A DNA stretch of 64,000 bases from Microbacterium limosum (lineage in GTDB: Bacteria > Actinomycetota > Actinomycetes > Actinomycetales > Microbacteriaceae): the NCBI RefSeq assembly GCF_036324365.1, contig NZ_CP137080.1:1860001-1924000 (forward strand). The letters run 5' to 3'. A program made the position numbers and the translations under genes. The notes below the pieces were generated by a model. That model had not been told where the DNA came from. It searched no databases and saw nothing but the letters and a program-made list of their open reading frames with translations. Positions 8,518-16,305 of this stretch are shown piece after piece. Each line of letters opens with the position of its first letter. Within the stretch, counting starts at the first letter, position 1.

Positions 8518-9966
8518 TCAGTACTGCTCGTGGTCGCGGTCGACGATGTGCATCGCGCGCGCGGCATCCGTGATGCTGCCCGTCAGGGAGGGATAGACGG
8601 CGAAGGCGCGCGAGAGCTGGTCGACGCTCAGGCGCCGGTCGACGGCGACGGCGATCGGGTAGATCAGCTCGGAGGCCTTCGGGCCGACGATCACGCCGCC
8701 GATGACGGTGCCCGAACCCTTGCGGGCCATGATCTTCACGAACCCGTCCTTGATGCCCATCATCTTCGCGCGCGGGTTGGCCGACAGCGGCAGCTTGTGC
8801 ACGACGCCCTCGATGCGGCCCGCGACGATATCGGCCTCCGACCAGCCGACCGTGGCGATCTCGGGGGCGGTGAAGATGTTCGCGGCGATGCGGCGGCGCT
8901 CGACGGGGATGACGACATCCCCGAGCGCGTGGAAGACCGCCGTGCGGCCCTGCATCGAGGCGACCGAGGCGAGCGGCACGAACGTCGTGCAGTCGCCGGC
9001 GGCGTAGATGTTCGGCACTGACGTGCGCGCGACGCGGTTGACGCGGATGTGACCGGAGTCGGTGAGCTGGACCCCCGCCTGCTCCAGCCCGATCCCCGCC
9101 GTGTTGGGGATGGATCCGACCGCCATGAGGCAGTGGCTGCCCTCGATGCGGCGGCCGTCGGCGAGCGCCACGACGACGCCGTCCCCCTCGCGGGTCACCG
9201 ACTCGGCCCGGGCCTTCGACAGCAGCGTCATCCCGCCGCGCTTGAACACGTTCTCGAGCACGGCCGCGGCATCCGCGTCCTCCCCGGGGAGGACCTGATC
9301 GCGACTCGAGACGAGCGTGACCTTCGCACCCAGGTTCATATACGCGGAAGCGAACTCGGCTCCCGTCACACCCGATCCCACGACGATGAGGTGCTCAGGC
9401 AACGAGGGCATGTCGTACAGCTGGGTCCACGTGAGGATGCGCTCGCCGTCGGGCATGGCGTTCGGGAGCTCGCGCGGCGACGCCCCGACCGTCACCACGA
9501 AGGTGTCGGCCTCGACGCGGTCGAAGTCGGTGCCTCCCGGACCGGTGGACACGATGACCGCATCGCGGCCCTCGAGGCGTCCGTGGCCGGAGATGATGCG
9601 CACGCCCGCGTCAGCGAGGCTCTGACGCATGTCCTCGGACTGCTGCCGAGCCAGCGCCAGGAGCCGCTTGTTGATGGCGGAGAGATTGATGGCGACCTCG
9701 GGCCGGCTCGCCTTCCCGTCGCCGCCGCGCGTGTAGAACTGCACGCCGAGGTCGCTCGCCTCCTTGATCGCCGACGCGGCATCCGCCGTCGCGATCAGGG
9801 TCTTCGACGGCACGACGTCGGTGATCACGGCGGACCCGCCGACGCCCGCGCGCTCGATGAGCGTCACCTCCGCCCCCAGCTGCGCCCCGGCGAGCGCCGC
9901 TTCGTACCCGCCCGGCCCCCCGCCGATGATCGCGATCCGCTGTGTCGTCTCGAACTCACCCGGCAT
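8518..9966 (-). CDS. lpdA: LpdA-type NAD(P)H-quinone dehydrogenase (lacks the lipoamide-dehydrogenase disulfide)
   Basis: 482-residue FAD/NAD-dependent pyridine nucleotide-disulfide oxidoreductase fold. The FAD Rossmann motif IIGGGPGGYEAA (about 11-22), the NAD motif VVGSGVTGAEFASAY and the FAD-binding YAAGDCT are present. Where true dihydrolipoyl dehydrogenases have the redox CxxxxC, this protein reads GVGGSAVITDVVPSKTL with no cysteine, as in mycobacterial LpdA (Rv3303c), a quinone reductase. It is divergent from the purine nucleoside phosphorylase gene, also as in Mycobacterium. An alternative ATG lies 9 bp upstream (9975). Confidence 0.88.
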   Translation of the reverse strand: MPGEFETTQRIAIIGGGPGGYEAALAGAQLGAEVTLIERAGVGGSAVITDVVPSKTLIATADAASAIKEASDLGVQFYTRGGDGKASRPEVAINLSAINKRLLALARQQSEDMRQSLADAGVRIISGHGRLEGRDAVIVSTGPGGTDFDRVEADTFVVTVGASPRELPNAMPDGERILTWTQLYDMPSLPEHLIVVGSGVTGAEFASAYMNLGAKVTLVSSRDQVLPGEDADAAAVLENVFKRGGMTLLSKARAESVTREGDGVVVALADGRRIEGSHCLMAVGSIPNTAGIGLEQAGVQLTDSGHIRVNRVARTSVPNIYAAGDCTTFVPLASVASMQGRTAVFHALGDVVIPVERRRIAANIFTAPEIATVGWSEADIVAGRIEGVVHKLPLSANPRAKMMGIKDGFVKIMARKGSGTVIGGVIVGPKASELIYPIAVAVDRRLSVDQLSRAFAVYPSLTGSITDAARAMHIVDRDHEQY

Positions 9967-9975
9967 GCACCCCAT

Positions 9976-9991
9976 TGTGTCATCCGACACA
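9976..9991. promoter_or_regulatory. Palindrome TGTGTC-N4-GACACA in the lpdA/PNP divergent region
   Basis: A perfect 6+6 inverted repeat with a 4-nt spacer just upstream of lpdA and about 57 bp upstream of the nucleoside phosphorylase start. Size and symmetry fit a dimeric repressor operator, but no regulator is identified. It could be chance in an 81-bp intergenic region. Confidence 0.35.
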
Positions 9992-10047
9992 CGGGGCACC
10001 GTGCGGCGTGGCTGGCCGGTGGCTCCCGCTGTTCCTAAAGTGGACCC

Positions 10048-10881
10048 ATGCCAGAGCACATCATCAATCCGCTGGATGACCCGACCGCCGACCCCTTCGA
10101 GGTCGCCGGACGCGCGGCGGACGACATCGCGCGCCTGACGGGCGTGGAGCAGCACGACATCGCGCTCACGCTCGGGTCGGGCTGGGGGAAGGCCGCAGAG
10201 CTCATCGGCGAGACCGTGGCCCAGTTCCCCGCCACCGAGGTGACCGGCTTCTCGCGCCCCGCGCTGGAGGGGCACGGGGGGACGCTCCGAAGCGTCGTCA
10301 CCCCGCGCGGCAAGCGCGTGCTCGTGATCGGCGCGCGCACCCACTACTACGAGGGCCACGGCGTGCGTCGCGTCGTGCACAGCGTGCGCGCGGCGGCGGC
10401 GACCGGCGCGCGCACCATGGTGCTCACCAACGGCGCCGGAGGCATCAAGGGCGCCTGGAAGCCGGGACAGCCCGTGCTGATCAGCGACCACATCAACCTC
10501 ACCGCGGCGTCCCCGCTCGAGGGTGCGACGTTCATCGACCTGACCGACCTCTACGCGCAGCGCCTGCGCGACCTGGCGCGCACGATCGACCCCTCCCTCG
10601 ACGAAGGCGTGTACTGCCAGTTCCGCGGACCCCAGTACGAGACCCCGGCCGAGGTGCGTATGGCGAAGGCGATCGGCGGGCACATCGTGGGGATGTCGAC
10701 GGCGCTCGAGGCGATCGCGGCACGGCAGTCCGACATGGAGGTGCTGGGCTTCTCGCTGATCACGAACATGGCCGCCGGCATCCAGAGCACGCCCCTGAGC
10801 CACCAGGAGGTCATCGAGGCCGGCCGCGAGGCGGAGCCGGTGATCTCGTCCCTCCTGGCCCGTGTGATCGGGGCGATGTGA
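10048..10881 (+). CDS. Purine nucleoside phosphorylase (trimeric class)
   Basis: 277-residue purine-nucleoside phosphorylase that splits inosine/guanosine with phosphate to free base plus ribose-1-phosphate. Signatures are LGSGWGK near residue 37, MVLTNGAGGIK, SDHINLTAASPLEG, FRGPQYETPAEVRM and GMSTALEAIAARQ with LITNMAAGI, all typical of the trimeric family. The stop overlaps the phosphomutase start by 4 bp. That coupling fits conversion of ribose-1-phosphate to ribose-5-phosphate by the next enzyme. It complements the salvage operon at 26-35 kb. Confidence 0.93.
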   Translation: MPEHIINPLDDPTADPFEVAGRAADDIARLTGVEQHDIALTLGSGWGKAAELIGETVAQFPATEVTGFSRPALEGHGGTLRSVVTPRGKRVLVIGARTHYYEGHGVRRVVHSVRAAAATGARTMVLTNGAGGIKGAWKPGQPVLISDHINLTAASPLEGATFIDLTDLYAQRLRDLARTIDPSLDEGVYCQFRGPQYETPAEVRMAKAIGGHIVGMSTALEAIAARQSDMEVLGFSLITNMAAGIQSTPLSHQEVIEAGREAEPVISSLLARVIGAM

Positions 10882-12560
10882 ACGGGGCGGATGCCGCGGC
10901 ACCCCTCGCGGCCGCGCGCGACTGGCTCGCGCAGGATCCCGACCCGCAGACCCGCGCGGAGCTGGAGGCGCTCATCGCCTCCGCCGACGCGGGTGACGCC
11001 GCGGCATCCGCGGACCTCGCCGACCGGTTCGGCGCGCGTCTGGCGTTCGGGACGGCGGGCCTGAGGGGGGCGCTGGGGGCGGGCAGCAACCGGATGAACC
11101 GCGTCCTCGTCGCGCAGGCCGCCGCGGGGCTGGCCGCCTATCTGCGCGAGCGTGCCGACGACGGCGCGGCGCCCTCCGTCGTCATCGGCTACGACGGGCG
11201 ACGCAACTCCGACGTCTTCGCCCGCGACTCGGCGGAGATCTTCGCCGGCGCGGGGCTGCGCGCCATCCTCCTGCCCCGCCTGCTCCCGACGCCGGTGCTC
11301 GCCTTCGCGGTGCGCCACCTTGGCGCCGATGCCGGCGTGATGGTCACCGCGAGCCACAATCCCCCGGAGGACAACGGATACAAGGTCTACCTCGGGGGCG
11401 CGGACCGGGGCGCCCAGATCGTCTCGCCCTCCGATGCCGAGATCGCGGCGCACATCGAGCGGGTCGCGACCACCGAGCGGGTGCCGCTTCTCCCGCGATC
11501 CACCGGATACGAGACGGCGCCCGAGTCCGTCGTCGACGCCTACGCCCGCGCCACGGCCGCCGTCGCCCCCGCGCCCGCCGGGGCGGACGCGCTGCGGTGG
11601 GTGTACACGGCGATGCACGGCGTCGGGTGGGAGACGCTCTCGCGGATCGTCGAGCGCGCCGGATACCCCGCGCCGCACAACGTCGAGGCCCAGCTGCACC
11701 CGGACGCCTCGTTCCCGACGGTCTCGTTCCCCAATCCAGAGGAGCCGGGCGCCATGGACCTCGCCCTCGAGGAGGCGCGGCGGGTCCGCGCCGACCTCGT
11801 GCTGGCGAACGACCCGGACGCCGACCGCCTCGCCGTGGCCGTCCCGGTGGACGCCGAGGGCGGCTATCGCGTGCTCTCCGGCAACGAGGTCGGCCTGCTC
11901 CTGGGCTGGCGGGCGGCACGCGCGGCACGAGACGCCGGTGCGACCGCCGGGGCATCCCTCGCCTGCTCGCTCGTCTCGTCGCCCGGGCTCGGGGAGATCG
12001 CCCGGCACTACGGGCTCGACTTCCACGAGACGCTCACGGGCTTCAAGTGGATCTCGCGAGCCCCCGGCATCCTCTTCGGCTTCGAGGAGGCGCTCGGGTA
12101 CCTCGTCAATCCCGAGACCGTGCGCGACAAGGACGGCATCTCGGCCGCGATCGCCGTCCTCGGCCTGGCCGCCGCGGCGCGGGCAGAGGGGTCTTCGCTC
12201 GCCGGCATGCTCGAGGAGCTCGCGTCGCGCTTCGGTCATTTCCGCAGCGGCCAGGTGTCGGTGCGGGTGACCGACCTGCGCATCATCGCCGACGTCATGG
12301 CGCGGCTGCGTGCGCAGCCGCCGTCGGAGTTCGGCGGCGTCGGCATCCTGCGCGCCGACGACCTGCTGCGCCCCACCGACGGGACGGTGCCGGGCGACGT
12401 GCTGCGCTACACCCTGGACGACGGGTCGCGCGTCATCGTGCGCCCGAGCGGCACGGAGCCCAAGCTCAAGATCTACCTCGACGTCCGGGCGGATTCCGCG
12501 GAGGACGCCGCGGGACGCCTCGCCCGCCTCGAGGAGGCCGCCCGGGCCCTGGTGTCCTGA
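10878..12560 (+). CDS. Phosphohexomutase/phosphopentomutase family (phosphomannomutase-like)
   Basis: 560-residue alpha-D-phosphohexomutase superfamily enzyme from a GTG overlapping the upstream stop. Active-site Ser159 lies in TASHNPPEDNGYK, the metal loop is NDPDADRLAVAVP, the sugar loop is GFEEALGY, and the C-terminal phosphate loop is RPSGTEPKLKIYLD. Families of this length include actinobacterial PmmB and phosphopentomutase/glucose-1,6-bisphosphate-type mutases. Coupling to a nucleoside phosphorylase favours a pentomutase role, while manC at 34.8 kb leaves a mannose role open. Confidence 0.88.
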   Translation: MNGADAAAPLAAARDWLAQDPDPQTRAELEALIASADAGDAAASADLADRFGARLAFGTAGLRGALGAGSNRMNRVLVAQAAAGLAAYLRERADDGAAPSVVIGYDGRRNSDVFARDSAEIFAGAGLRAILLPRLLPTPVLAFAVRHLGADAGVMVTASHNPPEDNGYKVYLGGADRGAQIVSPSDAEIAAHIERVATTERVPLLPRSTGYETAPESVVDAYARATAAVAPAPAGADALRWVYTAMHGVGWETLSRIVERAGYPAPHNVEAQLHPDASFPTVSFPNPEEPGAMDLALEEARRVRADLVLANDPDADRLAVAVPVDAEGGYRVLSGNEVGLLLGWRAARAARDAGATAGASLACSLVSSPGLGEIARHYGLDFHETLTGFKWISRAPGILFGFEEALGYLVNPETVRDKDGISAAIAVLGLAAAARAEGSSLAGMLEELASRFGHFRSGQVSVRVTDLRIIADVMARLRAQPPSEFGGVGILRADDLLRPTDGTVPGDVLRYTLDDGSRVIVRPSGTEPKLKIYLDVRADSAEDAAGRLARLEEAARALVS

Positions 12561-12688
12561 GCCCCCGCACGAGCGAACAGGCCCTCCTCGAGGAGAAGTG
12601 GCGCGAGGACTGGATCCGGGTCCCGTCCCCGCGCCGCGAACCGGGGAGCGGAGCGCTATACACCCGACTGCCCGAATACGATCGAGGG

Positions 12689-13285
12689 ATGCCGCTGACC
12701 ACGCCCCTGATCCTGGCCGGCGACGTCGTGCGGCTCGAGCCCCTGCGAACCAAGCACACATCCGACCTCGAGCGCGCCGCACGGGAGTTCGGCGACGCGG
12801 GCCCGTGGTACACCAGCGTCCCCGCGCCGGCCGAGGTCGCCGCGGCGATCCAGAGGAGGCTGTCGGAGCATGCTGCGGGGCGCATGAACCCGTGGGCGGT
12901 GCGCGATGCGGCGTCCGGTCGAACGATCGGAATGACCACGTTCTGCAACATCGACGAGCACAATCGTCGGGTCGAGATCGGCTACACCTGGCTGGCTCCA
13001 TCGGCGCAGCGCTCCGGGATCAACACGGAGGCGAAGCTGCTGCTGCTGACCCATGCGTTCGAGGGGTGCGACACCATCGCCGTGGAGTTTCGCACCCACT
13101 GGCACAACCGGCAGTCCCGCGCGGCGATCGAGCGGCTGGGGGCGCGGCCCGACGGCGTCCTGCGCAATCACAGCATCAGCGCGGACGGCGTGCTCCGAGA
13201 CACGGTGGTGTACTCGGTGCTCCCGCACGAGTGGCCCGCGGTACGCACCGGCCTCCGCGCACGCCTCGCCGCGCATGCGCGCTGA
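12689..13285 (+). CDS. GNAT-family N-acetyltransferase (RimJ/RimL type)
   Basis: 198 residues with the RimJ/RimL-like layout: N-terminal VRLEPLRTKHTSDLERA, central TIGMTTFCNI, a VEIGYTWLAPSAQRSGINTEAK acetyl-CoA strand region and NRQSRAAIERLGARPDGVLR near the end. The substrate is unknown. The start is the ATG at 12689; the reading frame continues upstream over the mutase end but without homology. It converges on the HPr-like gene with 8 bp between them. Confidence 0.8.
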   Translation: MPLTTPLILAGDVVRLEPLRTKHTSDLERAAREFGDAGPWYTSVPAPAEVAAAIQRRLSEHAAGRMNPWAVRDAASGRTIGMTTFCNIDEHNRRVEIGYTWLAPSAQRSGINTEAKLLLLTHAFEGCDTIAVEFRTHWHNRQSRAAIERLGARPDGVLRNHSISADGVLRDTVVYSVLPHEWPAVRTGLRARLAAHAR

Positions 13286-13293
13286 CCGCGCCC

Positions 13294-13551
13294 TCAGGCG
13301 GGGTCGAGCAGCGCTTCCAGCCGGTCCAGGAGCGCCTCCGCGTCGGCGCCCTCGACCGAGACGACGATGGATTCGCCCCGGTCCACCCCGAGGGTCATGA
13401 CGCCCAGGATGCTCGCGCCGTCGACCGGCTCGCGACCCGGCGCGCGCACGACGACCGCGCCGGGGTGGGCGTGGGCGAGCCGGACGAATTCCGCCGCGGG
13501 GCGCGCATGGAGCCCCTCGGCCGCGGTCACGATCACCGTCCGCTCCGCCAT
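13294..13551 (-). CDS. HPr-family phosphocarrier protein (second copy)
   Basis: 85-residue HPr. The phosphorylatable His15 sits in EGLHARPAAEF, and the Ser-46-like site is present in DGASILGVMTLGV. It lies downstream of the PRD regulator on the minus strand, behind a GAGGAGG ribosome-binding site, and is separate from the ptsH at 16.0 kb. It could carry phosphate to the regulator or be a specialised HPr. The start at 13551 is fixed by the ribosome-binding site and homology. Confidence 0.87.
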   Translation of the reverse strand: MAERTVIVTAAEGLHARPAAEFVRLAHAHPGAVVVRAPGREPVDGASILGVMTLGVDRGESIVVSVEGADAEALLDRLEALLDPA

Positions 13552-13567
13552 CGTCCTCCTCGCATCG

Positions 13568-13596
13568 CGCCGCCCCCACTGTACGGGGGGGCGGCG
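13568..13596 (-). terminator. GC hairpin between PRD regulator and HPr-like gene
   Basis: 10-bp perfect stem (CGCCGCCCCC / GGGGGCGGCG) immediately after the regulator stop and just before the HPr ribosome-binding site. There is no T-tract. It probably attenuates read-through rather than fully terminating. Confidence 0.45.
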
Positions 13597-13597
13597 C

Positions 13598-15517
13598 TCA
13601 GCCGTCGATGACCGCGACGAGCTCGTCGATGAATCCGGCGTAGTCGACGCCACGGCGCACGATGCGCTGCACGCTGTCGCGCTCGGAGAACACCTCGACA
13701 AGCTGCTCGAAGATCGTCTGGAATGCCGCGCGGTCGCTCTCGCTGAACGCCACGAGCGCGATGACCTGCACGCGGTTCTCGCCCCACCCCATCGACTGCT
13801 CCGACACCGCCACGGCGATCGCCGTGCGCGTCGCCGACATCGTCAGCGCGTGAGGAACCGCGAGGGCATCCGTGAAGGCCGTCGACGACAGCCGCTCCCG
13901 CTCGATCGTGCGCTCGATGTAGTCGTCGTCGATCACGCCGCGGGCCACGAGCAGCGAGCCCAGCCTCCGGATCGCGGACTCCTCGTCGCCCATCCCCTCG
14001 AATCCGCGCACGAACGACGCGGCATCCATGTACTGCTCCAGCTCGGCGCGCAGTCGCGCGAGCCGCCGGCCGCGACGCACACGGGCCGCCGCGCCCCGCA
14101 CGCGCTCCACATCGGACTCGGTCAGGAAGGGCTGCACCTGCACGACGCGGTCGGATGCCGCGGGCGCGGCGATCGTCGTGAGGATGACGTCGGTGCCGAG
14201 CGCCGCCCAGTCGGGGTCGGCCCGGGTCTCGACCGAGACGACCTCGATGTCCTGCCCGAGGGAGCGCACGACGCTCGAGCGCAGCAGCTCGTGGAGCTCG
14301 TAGTAGCCCGGGCACACGATGGTGGCGGTCACGATCGCGTCGGCGCGGCGGCTGCGCTCGAGACGCCCTCCCACGTGCATGGCGATGTATGCCAGCTCGT
14401 CGTCCTGCAGGTCGAGCCCGAGGCTCTCCCGCAGCTGCACGGCGATGAAGACCGCGACCTCGAAGATCATCGGATAGCTCGACTTGATCGAGCGGGTGAG
14501 CGGATTGCGCGACCATGCGCCCACCCGCGCGCGGTGCAGCAGGTTCTGCACGTGCAGGGCGAGGCGCAGGACGAAGTCGTCGTGCCCGAGATCGACGGCG
14601 AACTCCGCGGCGGCGCGATCGACCGCGTCCCGCACGGCGCCCTCGACCTGCGGATCCAGCCGCTCACGCGGATCGTTCTCGCCCTCGGCTGCGGGGGCGA
14701 CGACACGCGTCAGGAGCAGCGTGGCCAGGTGCTGCGTGTCGGCGGCGCCCAGGCTGACGTCGAAGTGGCTCTGGGCGAGCGCGCCGACGACCTCGGCGAT
14801 CCGGTCCGCGGGCGGCGAGGCTGCGCCCGGCTCCTCGATCGTGCGCCGCCGGCGCGTGCGGTCGACGGCGATGGCCACGTGCAGCAGGACGTCGGTGATG
14901 CCGAACTCGTTGACGTAGTACCCGAGCGCGGGCAGTTCCGCCACGAGCGCCGACTTGAAGGCCTGCAGCGCGTCGGGATCGACGTACTCGGCGCCGAGGG
15001 AGCGACGCAGAAGGGGCATGTCGAGGGCACCGGCATCCATCTCGTCGTGCACGAGACGGCTCAGCAGGCGCCGCTGCGCCTCCTCCGGTCCCCTCAGCCT
15101 CACCCGCGTGCCCTGGCGCTCGAGCACGAGCCCCCCGCCGGCGATGAGCCCGCGCACGCGCGCCAGGTCGCCGTCGAAGGTCGCGTCGCTCACGTAGAGG
15201 CGAGCCGCGGTCTCGTGCACGTCGATCCCGTCATCGGCGTCGACGAGGGTGCGGACGAGGGAGTGGAGCCGGTCGCGGGGCGTGCCGGTCTCGGCTCCCG
15301 TCTCGCGCAGACGCGGCAGCGCGGCGGGATCGATCCGGTAGCCGTGCGGTCCGGACTCGATCGCATCTGCGGCACCCGCCCGCGCATTCACCGCGGTGAC
15401 ATATGTGCGGATGCTGCGGGGAGTGACGCCGAGCGCGTCGGCGAGAGTCGCCGCGGTGACCCACCCGCGGTCGCGGGCGAGCAGCGCGACGACGCGGTCC
15501 TGACGCGCCCTGGTCAC
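13598..15517 (-). CDS. mtlR: BglG/MtlR-family PRD transcriptional regulator with EIIB-like and EIIA domains
   Basis: 639-residue PTS-controlled activator or antiterminator. The order is helix-turn-helix (about 5-60, DRVVALLARDRGWVTAATLADALG), a second HTH/Mga-like part (about 85-140), and PRD1 and PRD2 (about 170-390) with histidines in LLHVAIAV and YIAMHVGG. An EIIB-Gat-like domain has a Cys in IVCPGYYELHELL, and an EIIA-Mtl-like domain has His about 556 in LAVPHALT. This is the MtlR architecture. It is divergent from the mannitol PTS operon, which is its likely target, with activity set by HPr/EIIA phosphorylation. The GTG start at 15517 has a GGAGAGGGA ribosome-binding site. Confidence 0.87.
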   Translation of the reverse strand: MTRARQDRVVALLARDRGWVTAATLADALGVTPRSIRTYVTAVNARAGAADAIESGPHGYRIDPAALPRLRETGAETGTPRDRLHSLVRTLVDADDGIDVHETAARLYVSDATFDGDLARVRGLIAGGGLVLERQGTRVRLRGPEEAQRRLLSRLVHDEMDAGALDMPLLRRSLGAEYVDPDALQAFKSALVAELPALGYYVNEFGITDVLLHVAIAVDRTRRRRTIEEPGAASPPADRIAEVVGALAQSHFDVSLGAADTQHLATLLLTRVVAPAAEGENDPRERLDPQVEGAVRDAVDRAAAEFAVDLGHDDFVLRLALHVQNLLHRARVGAWSRNPLTRSIKSSYPMIFEVAVFIAVQLRESLGLDLQDDELAYIAMHVGGRLERSRRADAIVTATIVCPGYYELHELLRSSVVRSLGQDIEVVSVETRADPDWAALGTDVILTTIAAPAASDRVVQVQPFLTESDVERVRGAAARVRRGRRLARLRAELEQYMDAASFVRGFEGMGDEESAIRRLGSLLVARGVIDDDYIERTIERERLSSTAFTDALAVPHALTMSATRTAIAVAVSEQSMGWGENRVQVIALVAFSESDRAAFQTIFEQLVEVFSERDSVQRIVRRGVDYAGFIDELVAVIDG

Positions 15518-15676
15518 TGCGTTGTCCGTCCCTCTCCTCGGGCGCGACCACCGACGCCCCCGACCCCAGTCAATCACGCGTGTGCGAGGCGGTTTCCGCC
15601 GGGGCGGAAGACGGTGTGCCTTTACCCGCTCCCAGCATCCTCGCAGGATAGGTCTACGGAGGAGGTGACCGGATCG

Positions 15677-16003
15677 ATGAGGATCCTCGTTGTGTGCAGC
15701 GCGGGCGCGTCCAGCACGTTCGTCGCCATGCGGTTGCGCCGCGCCGCCCAGTCGCAGGGCATCGCCCTGCACGCGGTCGCCGGAACGCGCGAATCGCTCC
15801 CGATCGACATCGACTCGGCCGACATCCTCCTGCTCGGGCCCCACCTGCGGGACGAGATGCCCCGCGTCCACGCCCAGAGCGCTCACCGGAGCGTCCCGGT
15901 GCTCGCCCTGCCAGACGATGTCTTCTCCGACCTCGACGGCACCCGAACCCTCGACCTGGTGCGGCCGCTCCTGAGCGGCGCACCCACCGCCCTGAACGCC
16001 TGA
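15677..16003 (+). CDS. PTS EIIB, lactose/cellobiose-type, orphan
   Basis: 108 residues starting ILVVCSAGASSTFVAMRLR, where the Cys in the P-loop-like CSAGASS is the phosphorylation site of the Lac/Cel EIIB family. No EIIC of that family is in the window. It is the first gene of the ptsH-ptsI-mtlA-mtlF-mtlD series, 17 bp before ptsH. The ATG at 15677 follows GGAGGT at a 10-bp spacing; an in-frame GTG at 15665 is less well placed. It may be a regulatory phosphate acceptor rather than a transport component, which is inference. Confidence 0.78.
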   Translation: MRILVVCSAGASSTFVAMRLRRAAQSQGIALHAVAGTRESLPIDIDSADILLLGPHLRDEMPRVHAQSAHRSVPVLALPDDVFSDLDGTRTLDLVRPLLSGAPTALNA

Positions 16004-16020
16004 CCGGAAGGAACCCCACC

Positions 16021-16305
16021 ATGGCCGAAATCTCCCGCACCGTCCGCATCGGCTCGTCCCATGGACTCCACGCGCGCCCCGCGAAGCTCTTCGCGCAAGC
16101 AGCGAAGGAGGCGGGCATGCCCGTCACGGTCGCCAAGGACTCAGGCAAGCCGGTCAACGCCGCCAGCATCCTGGGCGTCATCTCGCTCGGCGTGGAGCAG
16201 GGCGACTACGTGACCCTCACGGTCGAGACCGACGACGAAAGCGCGGGCGAGAAGACGCTCGACGCGCTCGCCGAGCTGCTCACGACCGACCACGACGCCG
16301 CGTGA
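16021..16305 (+). CDS. ptsH: HPr phosphocarrier protein
   Basis: 94-residue HPr with His17 in SHGLHARPAKLF and the conserved serine in NAASILGVISLG. It transfers phosphate from enzyme I to EIIA domains. The ATG follows a good GGAAGGAA ribosome-binding site. Its end overlaps ptsI by 4 bp (GTGA), giving translational coupling. The direct neighbourhood of ptsI makes this the general HPr, in contrast to the divergent copy at 13.3 kb. Confidence 0.93.
   Translation: MAEISRTVRIGSSHGLHARPAKLFAQAAKEAGMPVTVAKDSGKPVNAASILGVISLGVEQGDYVTLTVETDDESAGEKTLDALAELLTTDHDAA

Noticed and set aside
8518..10902. A 794-codon minus-strand frame covering lpdA and the phosphorylase gene
   Set aside because: Only the segment below 9975 shows the flavoprotein; the rest is antisense to the clear purine nucleoside phosphorylase.
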